Assembly (NCBI RefSeq): GCF_050947335.1
Contig: NW_027473316.1
Span: 3,534,001 to 3,598,000 of the forward strand
DNA length: 64,000 nt
Direction: 5' to 3'
From: Megachile rotundata
Taxonomy: Eukaryota > Arthropoda > Insecta > Hymenoptera > Megachilidae
Shown here piece after piece: positions 28,211 through 41,900 of the stretch. Numbering within the stretch: the first letter of the stretch is position 1; each line of letters opens with the position of its first letter. The translations under genes and the position numbers were made by a program. The notes under the pieces are model-generated. The model ran no database searches. It had not been told where the DNA came from and saw only the letters and a list, made by a program, of their open reading frames with translations.

Positions 28211-28984
28211 CGTATGATTGTGAATCTATGATTGTGATTCTATGATTGTGATTGTATGATTGTGATTGTATGCTGGTGACTCTATTATTGTGATTGTATG
28301 ATTGTGATTGTATGATTGTGATTGTATGATTGTGATTGTATGATTGTGATCGTATGATTGTGATTGTATGATTGTGATTGTATGATTGTGATTGTATGAT
28401 TGTGATTGTATGATTGTGATTGCATGATTGTGATTGTATTATTGTGATTGTATGATTGTGATTGTATGATTGTGATTGTATGATTGTGATTGTATCATTG
28501 TGATTGTATGATTGTGATAGTATGATTGTGAATGTATGATTGTGATTGTATGACTGTGATTGTATGATTGTGATTGTATGATTGTGATTGTATGATTGTA
28601 ATTGTATGATTGCGATTTTATGATTGTGATTGTATTATTGTGATTCTATGATTGTGATTCTATGATTGTGATTGTATGATTGTGATTGTATGCTGGTGAC
28701 TCTATTATTGTGATTGTATGATTGTGATTGTATGATTGTGATTGTATGATTGTGATTGTATGATTGTGATTGTATGATTGTGATTGTATGATTGTGATTG
28801 TATGATTGTGATTGTATGATTGTGATTGTATGATTGTGATTGTATGATTGTGATTGTATGATTGTGATTGTATGATTGTGATTGTATGATTGTGATTGCA
28901 TGATTGTGATTGTATGATTGTGATTGCATGATTGTGATTGTATGATTGTGATTGTATGATTGTGATTGTATGATTGTGATTGTA
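28210..28984 (+). repeat. Satellite with two CTGGTGACT modules
   Basis: CTGGTGACTC modules at 28269 and 28689 (30 units apart) flank plain units with TATCATTG and GATAGTATG. The second module has lost its GATCG run and keeps only the GATTCTATG pair. Nothing else is visible. Confidence 0.82.
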
Positions 28985-29822
28985 TCATTGTGATTGTATG
29001 ATTGTGATTGTATGATTGTGAATGTATGATTGTGATTGTATGATTGTGATTGTATGATTGTGATTGTATGATTGTGATTGTATGATTGTGATTGTATGAT
29101 TGTGATTGTATGATTGTGATTGTATGATTGTGATTGTATGATTGTGATTGTATGATTGTGATTGTATGGTTGTGATCGTATGATTGTGATCGTTTGATTG
29201 TGGTTGTATAATTATGGTTCTATTATTGTGATTGTATGATTGTGATTGCATGATTGTGATTGTATGATTGTGATTTTATGATTGTGATCGTATGATAGTG
29301 TTTGTTTGATTGCGATTGTATGATTGTGATAGTATGATTGTGATTGTATGATTGTGATTGTATGATTGTGATTGTATGACTGTGATTGTATGACTGTGAT
29401 TGTATGACTGTGATTGTATGATTGTGATTGTATGATTGGGATTGTATGATTGAGATTGTATGACTGTGATTGTATGATTGTGATTGTATGATTGGGATTG
29501 TATGATTGTGATTGTATGATTGTGATTGTATGATTGTGATTGTATGATTGTGATTGTATGATTGTGATTGTATGACTGTGATTGAATGATTGTGATTGAA
29601 TGACTGTGAGTGTATGATTGTGAATCTATGATTGCGATTGTATGCTGGTGACTGTATTATTGTGATTGTATGATTGTGATTGTATGATTGTGATTGTATG
29701 ACTGTGATTGTATGATTGTGATTGTATGATTGTGATTGTATCATTGTGATTGTATGATTGTGATTGTATGATTGTGAATGTATGATTGTGATTGTATGAT
29801 TGTGATTGTATGATTGTGATTG
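28985..29822 (+). repeat. 4,130-bp-offset repeat, copy 1
   Basis: The segment matches 33,115-33,952 at an unchanged offset of 4,130 bp (295 units). By eye only about three substitutions separate them: GATTTTATG near 29273, GAATCTATG near 29623, and ACTGTG at 33914 in the other copy. It includes TAATTATGGTTC, ATAGTGTTTGTTTG, the ACTG/GGG/GAG variants and CTGGTGACTG at 29641. Confidence 0.93.
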
Positions 29823-30740
29823 TATGATTGTGATTGTATGATTGTGATTGTATGATTGTGATTGTATGATTGTGATTGTATGATTGTGATTGTATGATTG
29901 TGATTGTATGGTTGTGATCGTATGATTGTGATCGTTTGATTGTGGTTGTATAATTATGGTTCTATTATTGTGATTGTATGATTGTGATTGCATGATTGTG
30001 ATTGTATGATTGTGATTGTATGATTGTGATCGTATGATAGTGTTTGTTTGATTGCGATTGTATGATTGTGATAGTATGATTGTGATTGTATGATTGTGAT
30101 TGTATGATTGTGATTGTATGACTGTGATTGTATGACTGTGATTGTATGACTGTGATTGTATGATTGTGATTGTATGATTGGGATTGTATGATTGAGATTG
30201 TATGACTGTGATTGTATGATTGTGATTGTATGATTGGGATTGTATGATTGTGATTGTATGATTGTGATTGTATGATTGTGATTGTATGATTGTGATTGTA
30301 TGATTGTGATTGTATGATTGTGATTGTATGATTGTGATTGTATGATTGTGATTGCATGATTGTGATTGTATGATTGTGATTGTATGATTGTGATTGTATG
30401 ATTGTGATTGTATCATTGTGATTGTATGATTGTGATAGTATGATTGTGAATGTATGATTGTGATTGTATGATTGTGATTGTATGATTGTGATTGTATGAT
30501 TGTGATTGTATGATTGTGATTGTATGATTGTGATTGTATGATTGTGATTGTATGATTGTGATTGTATGATTGTGATTGTATGGTTGTGATCGTATGACTG
30601 TGATCGTTTGATTGTGGTTGCATAATTATGGTTCTATTATTGTGATTGTATGATTGTGATTGCATGATTGTGATTGTATGATTGTGATTGTATGATTGTG
30701 ATCGTATGATAGTGTTTCTTTGATTGCGATTGTATGATTG
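29823..30740 (+). repeat. Partial re-copy of the preceding block
   Basis: The ATTGGGATTG / ATTGAGATTG pair at 29438 recurs at 30180 (742 bp, 53 units), as do TAATTATGGTTC and ATAGTGTTTGTTTG in the same order. A TTGCATAATTATGGTTC form near 30618 follows, as at 25.5-25.9 kb. Confidence 0.85.
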
Positions 30741-31760
30741 TGATTGTATGATTGTGATTGTATGATTGTGATTGTATGATTGTGATTGTACGATTGTGAT
30801 TGTATGATTGTGATTGTATGACTGTGATTGTATGATTGTGATTGTATGATTGTGATTGTATGATTGTAATTGTATGATTGCGATTTTATGATTGTGATTG
30901 TATGATTGTGATCGTATGATTGTGATCGTATGATTGTGATCGTATGATTGTGATCGTATGATTGTGATTCTATGATTGTGATTCTATGATTGTGATTGTA
31001 TGATTGTGATTGTATGCTGGTGACTCTATTATTGTGATTGTATGATTGTGATTGTATGATTGTGTTTGTATGATTGTGATTGAATGATTGTGATTGTATG
31101 ATTGTGATTGTATGATTGTGATTGTATGATTGTGATTGTATGATTGTGATTGTATGATTGTGATTGTATGATTGTGATTGTATGATTGTGATTGTATGAT
31201 TGTGATTGTATGATTGTGATTGTATGATTGTGATTGTATGATTGTGATTGTATGATTGTGATTGTATGATTGTGATTGTACGATTGTGATTGTATGATTG
31301 TGATTGTATGACTGTGATTGTATGATTGTGATTGTATGATTGTGATTGTATGATTGTAATTGTATGATTGCGATTTTATGATTGTGATTGTATGATTGTG
31401 ATCGTATGATTGTGATCGTATGATTGTGATCGTATGATTGTGATCGTATGATTGTGATTCTATGATTGTGATTCTATGATTGTGATTGTATGATTGTGAT
31501 TGTATGCTGGTGACTCTATTATTGTGATTGTATGATTGTGATTGTATGATTGTGTTTGTATGATTGTGATTGAATGATTGTGATTGTATGATTGTGATTG
31601 TATGATTGTGATTGTATGATTGTGATTGTATGATTGTGATTGTATGATTGTGATTGTATGATTGTGATTGTATGATTGTGATTGTATGATTGTGATTGTA
31701 TGATTGTGATTGTATGATTGTGATTGTATGATTGTGATTGTATGATTGTGATTGTATGAT
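30740..31760 (+). repeat. 490-bp tandem duplication
   Basis: Two copies at an offset of 490 bp (35 units): a TACGATTG unit (CG at 30791/31281), the GATCG run of four, the GATTCTATG pair, CTGGTGACTC (31013/31503), GTGTTTG and GATTGAATG (near 31080/31570). I saw no difference between the copies over this span. Confidence 0.93.
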
Positions 31761-32980
31761 TGTGATTGTATGATTGTGATTGTATGATTGTGATTGTATG
31801 ATTGTGATTGTATGATTGTGATTGTATGATTGTGATTGTATGATTGTGATTGTATGATTGTGATTGTATGATGATGATTGTATGATTGTGATTGTATGAT
31901 TGTGATTGTATGATTGTGATTGTATGATTGTGATTGTATGATTGTGATTGTATGATTGTGATTGCATGATTGTGATTGTATGATTGTGATTGTATGATTG
32001 TGATTGTATGATTGTGATTGTATCATTGTGATTGTATGATTGTGATTGTATGATTGTGAATCTATGATTGTGATTGTATGATTGTGATTGTATGATTGTG
32101 ATTGTATGATTGTGATTGTATGATTGTGATTGTATGATTGTGATTGTATGATTGTGATTGTATGATTGTGATTGTATGATTGTGATTGTATGGTTGTGAT
32201 CGTATGATTGTGATCGTTTGATTGTGGTTGTATAATTATGGTTCTATTATTGTGATTGTATGATTGTGATTGCATGATTGTGATTGTATGATTGTGATTG
32301 TATGATTGTGATCGTATGATAGTGTTTGTTTGATTGCGATTGTATGATTGTGATTGTATGATTGTGATTGTATGATTGTGATTGTATGACTGTGATTGTA
32401 TGACTGTGATTGTATGACTGTGATTGTATGATTGTGATTGTATGATTGGGATTGTATGATTGAGATTGTATGACTGTGATTGTATGATTGTGATTGTATG
32501 ATTGGGATTGTATGATTGTGATTGTATGATTGTGATTCTATGATTGTGATTGTATGATTGTGGTTGTATAATTATGGTTCTATTATTGCGATTGTATGAT
32601 TGTGATTGCATGATTGTGATTGTATGATTGTGATTGTATGATTGTGATTGTATGATTGCGATTGTATGATTGTGATTGTATGATTGTGATTGTATGATTG
32701 TGATTGTATGACTGTGATTGTATGACTGTGATTGTATGACTGTGATTGTATGATTGTGATTGTATGATTGGGATTGTATGATTGAGATTGTATGACTGTG
32801 ATCGTATGATTGTGATCGTATGATTGTGATCGTATGATTGTGATTCTATGATTGTGATTCTATGATTGTGATTGTATGATTGTGATTGTATGCTGGTGAC
32901 TCTATTATTGTGATTGTATGATTGTGATTGTATGATTGTGATTGTATGATTGTGATTGTATGATGATGATTGTATGATTG
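31761..32980 (+). repeat. Satellite linking block with ACTG/GGG clusters
   Basis: Consensus units, then TATCATTG near 32022, TAATTATGGTTC near 32234 and 32569, ATAGTGTTTGTTTG near 32318, two ATTGGGATTG/ATTGAGATTG clusters near 32450 and 32770, and a shortened GATCG run before CTGGTGACTC at 32889. No gene is visible. Confidence 0.82.
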
Positions 32981-32986
32981 TGATTG

Positions 32987-33046
32987 TACGATTGTGATTG
33001 TACGATTGTGATTGTACGATTGTGATTGTACGATTGTGATTGTACG
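32987..33046 (+). repeat. Homogeneous run of the TACG variant unit
   Basis: Five consecutive units carry T13 to C, with TACG at 32987, 33001, 33015, 33029 and 33043. The run ends at a GATTGCATG unit. Elsewhere this variant is usually single. Confidence 0.95.
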
Positions 33047-33114
33047 ATTGTGATTGCATGATTGTGATTGTATGATTGTGATTGTATGATTGTGATTGTA
33101 TGATTGTGATTGTA

Positions 33115-33952
33115 TCATTGTGATTGTATGATTGTGATTGTATGATTGTGAATGTATGATTGTGATTGTATGATTGTGATTGTATGATTGTGATTGTATG
33201 ATTGTGATTGTATGATTGTGATTGTATGATTGTGATTGTATGATTGTGATTGTATGATTGTGATTGTATGATTGTGATTGTATGATTGTGATTGTATGGT
33301 TGTGATCGTATGATTGTGATCGTTTGATTGTGGTTGTATAATTATGGTTCTATTATTGTGATTGTATGATTGTGATTGCATGATTGTGATTGTATGATTG
33401 TGATTGTATGATTGTGATCGTATGATAGTGTTTGTTTGATTGCGATTGTATGATTGTGATAGTATGATTGTGATTGTATGATTGTGATTGTATGATTGTG
33501 ATTGTATGACTGTGATTGTATGACTGTGATTGTATGACTGTGATTGTATGATTGTGATTGTATGATTGGGATTGTATGATTGAGATTGTATGACTGTGAT
33601 TGTATGATTGTGATTGTATGATTGGGATTGTATGATTGTGATTGTATGATTGTGATTGTATGATTGTGATTGTATGATTGTGATTGTATGATTGTGATTG
33701 TATGACTGTGATTGAATGATTGTGATTGAATGACTGTGAGTGTATGATTGTGATTCTATGATTGCGATTGTATGCTGGTGACTGTATTATTGTGATTGTA
33801 TGATTGTGATTGTATGATTGTGATTGTATGACTGTGATTGTATGATTGTGATTGTATGATTGTGATTGTATCATTGTGATTGTATGATTGTGATTGTATG
33901 ATTGTGAATGTATGACTGTGATTGTATGATTGTGATTGTATGATTGTGATTG
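33115..33952 (+). repeat. 4,130-bp-offset repeat, copy 2
   Basis: Partner of 28,985-29,822, with CTGGTGACTG at 33771 and the ATTGGGATTG marker at 33568. The match stops near 33953, where a TATCATTG unit replaces TATGATTG. Confidence 0.93.
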
Positions 33953-35090
33953 TATCATTGTGATTGTATGATTGTGATTGTATGATTGTGAATGTATGAT
34001 TGTGATTGTATGATTGTGATTGTATGATTGTGATTGTATGATTGTGATTGTATGATTGTGATTGTATGATTGTGATTGTATGACTGTGATTGTACGATTG
34101 TGATTGTATGATTGTGATTGTATGATTGTGATTGTATGATTGTGATCGTATGATAGTGTTTGCTTGATTGCGATTGTATGATTGTGATTGTATGATTGTG
34201 ATTGTATGATTGTGATTGTATGATTGTGTTTGTATGATTGTGATTGTATGATTGTGATTGTATGATTGTGATTGTATGATTGTGATTGTATGATTGTGAT
34301 TGTATGATTGTGATTGTATGATTGTGAATGTATGATTGTGATTGTATGATTGTGTGTGTATGATTGTGATTGAATGATTGTGATTGTATGATTGTGATTG
34401 TATGATTGTGATTGTATGATTGTGATTGTATGATTGTGATTGTATGATTGTGATTGTATGATTGTGGTTGTATGATTGTTTATGTATGATTGTGATTGTA
34501 TTGTAGTAATTGTGCGATTGTCATCGTATGATTGTGATTGTATGATTGCGATCGTATGATTGTGATTGTTGAACTGCGATTGTATGATTGTGATTGTATG
34601 ATTGTGATTGTATGATTGTGATTGTATGATTGTGATTGTATGATTGTGATTGTATGATTGTGATTGTATGATTGTGATTGTACGATTGTGATTGTATAAT
34701 TGTGATTGTATGATTGTGATTTTATGATTGTGATCGTATGATAGTGTGTGTTTGATTGCGATTGTATGATTGTGAATGTATGATTGTGATTGTATGATTG
34801 TGATTGTATGATTGTAATTGTATGACTGTGATTGTATGATTGTGATTGTATGATTGGGATTGTATGATTGTGATGGTATGATTGTGATTGTATGATTGTG
34901 ATTGTATGATTGTGATTGTATGATTGTGATTGTATGATTGTGATTGTATGATTGTGATTGAATGATTGTGAGTGTATGATTGTGATTCTATGATTGTGAT
35001 TGTATGATTGTGATTGTATGATTGTGATTGTATGATTGTGATTGTATGATTGTGATTGTATGATTGTGATTGTATGATTGTGATTGTATG
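33953..35090 (+). repeat. Satellite with GTGTGTGTATG and TTGAACTGCG variants
   Basis: Units include GTGTTTGCTTG near 34156, GTGTGTGTATG near 34351, GATTGAATG, GTTTATG near 34478, TTGTAGTAATTGTGCG, TTGAACTGCG near 34570 and ATAGTGTGTGTTTG near 34740. The order resembles 35.85-36.35 kb and 37.74-38.24 kb. No gene is visible. Confidence 0.82.
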
Positions 35091-35830
35091 ATTGTGATTG
35101 TATGATTGTGATTGTATGATTGTTTATGTATGATTGTGATTGTATAGTAGTAATTGTGCGATTGTCATCGTATGATTGTGATTGTATGATCGTGATTGTA
35201 TGATTGTGATTGTATGAATGCGATTGTATGATTTGGATTGTATGATTGCGATAGTATGATTGGGATTGTATGATTGTGATGTATGATTGTGTTAAGGAGA
35301 TTGTAATTTAATGATTGCGATTTTATGATTGTGATTGTATGATTGTGAACGTATGATTGTAATCGTATAATTGTGATCGTATGATTGTGATTGTATGATT
35401 GTGATTGTATGATTGTGATTGTATGATTGTGATTGTATGATTGTGATTGTATGATTGTGATTGTATGATTGTGATTGTATGATTGTTTATGTATGATTGT
35501 GATTGTATAGTAGTAATTGTGCGATTGTCATCGTATGATTGTGATTGTATGATCGTGATTGTATGATTGTGATTGTATGAATGCGATTGTATGATTTGGA
35601 TTGTATGATTGCGATAGTATGATTGGGATTGTATGATTGTGATGTATGATTGTGTTAAGGAGATTGTAATTGTATGATTGCGATTTTATGATTGTGATTG
35701 TATGATTGTGAACGTATGATTGTAATCGTATAATTGTGATCGTATGATTGTGATTGTATGATTGTGATTGTATGATTGTGATTGTATGATTGTGATTGTA
35801 TGATTGTGATTGTATGATTGTGATTGTATG
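35090..35830 (+). repeat. 363-bp tandem duplication, TTAAGGAG type of the 13-bp-unit module
   Basis: Two adjacent copies at an offset of 363 bp (26 units minus one base): GTTTATG near 35122/35485 and 13-bp units at 35273-35285 and 35636-35648, each followed by GTGTTAAGGAG. A third copy at about 36,550-36,830 has its 13-bp unit at 36713-36725. All three share ATGAATGCG and GATTTGGATTG. Confidence 0.93.
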
Positions 35831-36350
35831 ATTGTGATTGTATGATTGTGCTTGTATGATTGTGATTGTATGATTGTGATTGTATGATTGTGAATGTATG
35901 ATTGTGATTGTATGATTGTGTGTGTATGATTGTGATTGAATGATTGTGATTGTATGATTGTGATTGTATGATTGTGATTGTATGATTGTGATTGTATGAT
36001 TGTGATTGTATGATTGTGATTGTATGATTGTTTATGTATGATTGTGATTGTATAGTAGTAATTGTGCGATTGTCATCGTATGATTGTGATTGTATGATTG
36101 CGATCGTATGATTGTGATTGTTGAACTGCGATTGTATGATTGTGATTATATGATTGTGATTGTATGATTGTGATTGTATGATTGTGATTGTATGATTGTG
36201 ATTGTACGATTGTGATTGTATAATTGTGATTGTATGATTGTGATTGTATGATTGTGAACGTATGATAGTGTTTGTTTGATTGCGATTGTATGATTGTGAA
36301 TGTATGATTGTGATTGTATGATTGTGATTGTATGATTGTAATTGTATGAT
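35831..36350 (+). repeat. 1,889-bp-offset repeat, copy 1
   Basis: GTGCTTG (CTT at 35851), GTGTGTGTA (35918), GTTTATG, TATAGTAGTAATTGTGCG, TTGAACTGCG, GATTATATG and GTGAACGTATGATAG recur in order at 37,740-38,240. The offset is 1,889 bp (135 units minus one base, one 13-bp unit lying between). GTGCTTG also occurs at 44,791 in a further copy. Confidence 0.92.
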
Positions 36351-36829
36351 TGTGATTGAATGATTGTGAGTGTATGATTGTGATTCTATGATTGTGATTG
36401 TATGATTGTGATTGTATGATTGTGATTGTATGATTGCGATTGTATGATTGTGATTGTATGATTGTGATTGTATGATTGTGATTGTATGATTGTGATTGTA
36501 TGATTGTGATTGTATGATTGTGATTGTATCATTGTGATTGTATGATTGTGATTGTATGATTGTTTATGTATGATTGTGATTGTATAGTAGTAATTGTGCG
36601 ATTGTCATCGTATGATTGTGATTGTATTATCGTGATTGTATGATTGTGATTGTATGAATGCGATTGTATGATTTGGATTGTATGATTGCGATTGTATGAT
36701 TGGGATTGTATGATTGTGATGTATGATTGTGTTAAGGAGATTGTAATTGTATGATTGCGATTTTATGATTGTGATTGTATGATTGTGAACGTATGATTGT
36801 AGTCGTATAATTGTGATCGTATGATTGTG

Positions 36830-37740
36830 ATTGTATGATTGTGATTGTATGATTGTGATTGTATGATTGTGATTGTATGATTGTGATTGTATGATTGTGA
36901 TTGTATGATTGTGATTGTATGATTGTGATTGTATGATTGCGATTGTATGATTGTGATTGTATGATTGTGATTGTATGATTGTGATTTTGTGATTATGATT
37001 GTATGATTGTGATTGTATGATTGTAATTGTATGACTGTGGTTGTATGATTGTGATTGTATGATCGCGATTGTATGATTGTGATTGTATGATTGTGATTGT
37101 ATGATTGTGATTGTATGATTGTGATTGTATGATTGTGATTGTATGATTGTGATTGTATGATTGTGATTGTATGATTGTGATTGTATGATTGTGATTGTAT
37201 GATTGTGATTGTATGATTGTGATTGTATGATTGTGATTGTATGATTGTGATTGTATGATTGTGATTGTATGATTGTGATTGTATGATTGTGATTGTATGA
37301 TTGTGATTGTATGATTGTGATTGTATGATTGTGATTGTATGATTGTGATTGTATGATTGTGATTGCATGATTGTGATTGTATGATTGTGATTGTATGATT
37401 GTGATTGTATGATTGTGATTGTATGATTGTGATTGTATGATTGTGATTGTATGATGATGATTGTATGATTGTGATTGTATGATTGTGATTGTATGATTGT
37501 GATTGTATGATTGTGATTGTATGATTGTGATTGTATGATTGTGATTGCATGATTGTGATTGTATGATTGTGATTGTATGATTGTGATTGTATGACTGTGG
37601 TTGTATGATTGTGATTGTATGATTGTGATTGTATGTTTGTGATTGTATGATTGTGATTGTATGATTGTGATTGTATGATTGTGATTGTATGATTGTGATT
37701 GTATGATTGTGATTGCATGATTGTGATTGTATGATTGTGC
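36830..37740 (+). repeat. Near-pure consensus stretch and copy of 44.2-44.8 kb
   Basis: About 37,073-37,363 is an almost perfect run of roughly 21 consensus units. The part after it, with GATTGCATG, TATGATGATG, ACTGTGGTTG and TATGTTTG, recurs near 44.4-44.8 kb at an offset of 7,051 bp (504 units minus five bases, matching five 13-bp units between). Confidence 0.88.
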
Positions 37741-38240
37741 TTGTATGATTGTGATTGTATGATTGTGATTGTATGATTGTGAATGTATGATTGTGATTGT
37801 ATGATTGTGTGTGTATGATTGTGATTGAATGATTGTGATTGTATGATTGTGATTGTATGATTGTGATTGTATGATTGTGATTGTATGATTGTGATTGTAT
37901 GATTGTGATTGTATGATTGTGATTGTATGATTGTTTATGTATGATTGTGATTGTATAGTAGTAATTGTGCGATTGTCATCGTATGATTGTGATTGTATGA
38001 TTGCGATCGTATGATTGTGATTGTTGAACTGCGATTGTATGATTGTGATTATATGATTGTGATTGTATGATTGTGATTGTATGATTGTGATTGTATGATT
38101 GTGATTGTACGATTGTGATTGTATAATTGTGATTGTATGATTGTGATTGTATGATTGTGAACGTATGATAGTGTTTGTTTGATTGCGATTGTATGATTGT
38201 GAATGTATGATTGTGATTGTATGATTGTGATTGTATGATT
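37740..38240 (+). repeat. 1,889-bp-offset repeat, copy 2
   Basis: Partner of 35,851-36,350 with the same ordered variants, including GATTATATG near 38047 and GTGAACGTATGATAG near 38156. Confidence 0.92.
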
Positions 38241-38930
38241 GTAATTGTATGATTGTGATTGTATGATTGTGATTGTATGATTGTGATTGTATGATTGTGA
38301 TTGTATGATTGTGATTGTATGATTGTGATTGTATGATTGTGATTGTATGATTGTGATTGTATGATTGTGATTGTATGATTGTGATTGTATGATTGTGATT
38401 GTATGATTGTGATTGTATGATTGTGATTGTATGATTGTGATTGTATGATTGTGATTGTATGATTGTGATTGTATGATTGTGATTGTATGATTGTGATTGT
38501 ATGATTGTAATTGTATGATTGCGATTTTATGATTGTGATTGTATGATTGTGATCGTATGATTGTGATCGTATGATTGTGATCGTATGATTGTGATCGTAT
38601 GATTGTGATCGTATGATTGTGATTCTATGATTGTGATTCTATGATTGTGATTGTATGATTGTGATTGTATGCTGGTGACTCTATTATTGTGATTGTATGA
38701 TTGTGATTGTATGATTGTGATTGTATGATTGTGATTGTATGATTGTGATTGTATGATTGTGATTGTATGATTGTGATTGTATGATTGTGATTGTATGATT
38801 GTGATTGTATGATTGTGATTGTATGATTGTGATTGTATGATTGTGATTGTATGATTGTGATTGTATGATTGTGATTGTATGATTGTGATTGTATGATTGT
38901 AATTGTATGATTGCGATTTTATGATTGTGA
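38240..38930 (+). repeat. Consensus runs flanking a GATCG / CTGGTGACT module
   Basis: About 38,250-38,509 is a run of roughly 18 consensus units. A GATTGCGATTTTATG unit, five GATCGTATG units, two GATTCTATG units and CTGGTGACTC (38668) follow, then another pure run to about 38,895. No gene is visible. Confidence 0.9.
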
Positions 38931-41900
38931 TTGTATGATTGTCATCGTATGATTGTGATTGTATGATTGCGATCGTATGATTGTGATTGTTGAACTGCGA
39001 TTGTATGATTGTGATTGTATGATTGTGATTGTATGATTGTGATTGTATAATTGTGATTGTACGATTGTGATTGTAGGATTGTTTTTGTATGATTGTGGTT
39101 GTATAGTAGTAATTGTATGATTGTGATCGTATGATTGTGATTGTATGATTGTGATTGTATGATTGCGATTGTATGATTGGGATTGTATGATTGCGATTGT
39201 ATGATTGGGATTGTATGATTGTGATGTATGATTGTGTTTAAGAGATTGTAACTGTATGATTGCGATTTTATGATTGTGATTGTATGATTGTGAACGTATG
39301 ATTGTAATCGTATAATTGTGATCGTATGATTGTGATTGTATGATTGTGATTGTATGATTGTGATTGTATGATTGTGATTGTATGATTGTGATTGTATGAT
39401 TGTGATTGTATGATTGTGATTGTATGATTGTGATTGTATGATTGTGATTGCATGATTGTGATTGTATTATTGTGATTGTATGATTGTGATTGTATGATTG
39501 TGATTGTATCATTGTGATTGTATGATTGTGATTGTATGGTGGTGACTCTATTATTGTGATTGTATGATTGTGATTGTATGATTGTGATTGTATGATTGTG
39601 TTTGTATGATTGTGATTGTATGATTGTGATTGTATGCTGGTGACTCTATTATTGTGATTGTATGATTGTGATTGTATGATTGTGATTGTATGATTGTGAT
39701 TGTATGATTGTGATTGTATGATTGTGATTGTATGATTGTGATTGTATGATTGTGATTGTATGATTGTGATTGTATGATTGTGATTGTATGATTGTGATTG
39801 TATGATTGTGATTGTATGATTGTGATTGTATGATTGTGATTGTATGATTGTGATTGTATGATTGTGATTGTATGATTGTGATTGTATGATTGTGATTGTA
39901 TGATTGTAATTGTATGATTGCGATTTTATGATTGTGATTGTATGATTGTCATCGTATGATTGTGATTGTATGATTGCGATCGTATGATTGTGATTGTTGA
40001 ACTGCGATTGTATGATTGTGATTGTATGATTGTGATTGTATGATTGTGATTGTATAATTGTGATTGTACGATTGTGATTGTAGGATTGTTTTTGTATGAT
40101 TGTGGTTGTATAGTAGTAATTGTATGATTGTGATCGTATGATTGTGATTGTATGATTGTGATTGTATGATTGCGATTGTATGATTGGGATTGTATGATTG
40201 CGATTGTATGATTGGGATTGTATGATTGTGATGTATGATTGTGTTTAAGAGATTGTAACTGTATGATTGCGATTTTATGATTGTGATTGTATGATTGTGA
40301 ACGTATGATTGTAATCGTATAATTGTGATCGTATGATTGTGATTGTATGATTGTGATTGTATGATTGTGATTGTATGATTGTGATTGTATGATTGTGATT
40401 GTATGATTGTGATTGTATGATTGTGATTGTATGATTGTGATTGTATGATTGTGATTGCATGATTGTGATTGTATTATTGTGATTGTATGATTGTGATTGT
40501 ATGATTGTGATTGTATCATTGTGATTGTATGATTGTGATTGTATGGTGGTGACTCTATTATTGTGATTGTATGATTGTGATTGTATGATTGTGATTGTAT
40601 GATTGTGTTTGTATGATTGTGATTGTATGATTGTGATTGTATGATTGTGATTGTATGATTGTGATTGTATGATTGTGATTGTATGATTGTGATTGTATGA
40701 TTGTGATTGTATGATTGTGATTGTATGATTGTGATTGTATGATTGTGATTGTATGATTGTGATTGTATGATTGTGATTGTATTATTGTGATTGTATGATT
40801 GGGATTGTATGATTGTGATTGTATGATTGTGATTGTATGATTGTGATTGTATGATTGTGATTGTATGATTGTGATTGAATGATTGTGAGTGTATGATTGT
40901 GATTCTATGATTGTGATTGTATGATTGTTTTTGTACGATTGTGATTGTATAGTAGTAATTGTATGATTGTCATCGTATGATTGTGATTGTATGATTGCGA
41001 TCGTATGATTGTGATTGTTGAACTGCGATTGTATGATTGTGATTGTATGATTGTGATTGTATGATTGTGATTGTATAATTGTGATTGTACGATTGTGATT
41101 GTATGATTGTTTTTGTATGATTGTGGTTGTATAGTAGTAATTGTATGATTGTGATCGTATGATTGTGATTGTATGATTGTGATTGTATGATTGTGATTGT
41201 ATAATTGTGATTGTACGATTGTAATTGTAGGATTGTTTTTGTATGATTGTGGTTGTATAGTAGTAATTGTATGATTGTGATCGTATGATTGTGATTGTAT
41301 GATTGTGATTGTATGATTGCGATTGTATGATTGGGATTGTATGATTGCGATTGTATGATTGGGATTGTATGATTGTGATGTATGATTGTGTTTAAGAGAT
41401 TGTAACTGTATGATTGCGATTTTATGATTGTGATTGTATGATTGTGAACGTATGATTGTAATCGTATAATTGTGATCGTATGATTGTGATTGTATGATTG
41501 TGATTGTATGATTGTGATTGTATGATTGTGATTGTATGATTGTGATTGTATGATTGTGATTGTATGATTGTGATTGTATGATTGTGATTGTATGATTGTG
41601 ATTGCATGATTGTGATTGTATTATTGTGATTGTATGATTGTGATTGTATGATTGTGATTGTATCATTGTGATTGTATGATTGTGATTGTATGGTGGTGAC
41701 TCTATTATTGTGATTGTATGATTGTGATTGTATGATTGTGATTGTATGATTGTGTTTGTATGATTGTGATTGTATGATTGTGATTGTATGCTGGTGACTC
41801 TATTATTGTGATTGTATGATTGTGATTGTATGATTGTGATTGTATGATTGTGATTGTATGATTGTGATTGTATGATTGTGATTGTATGATTGTGATTGTA

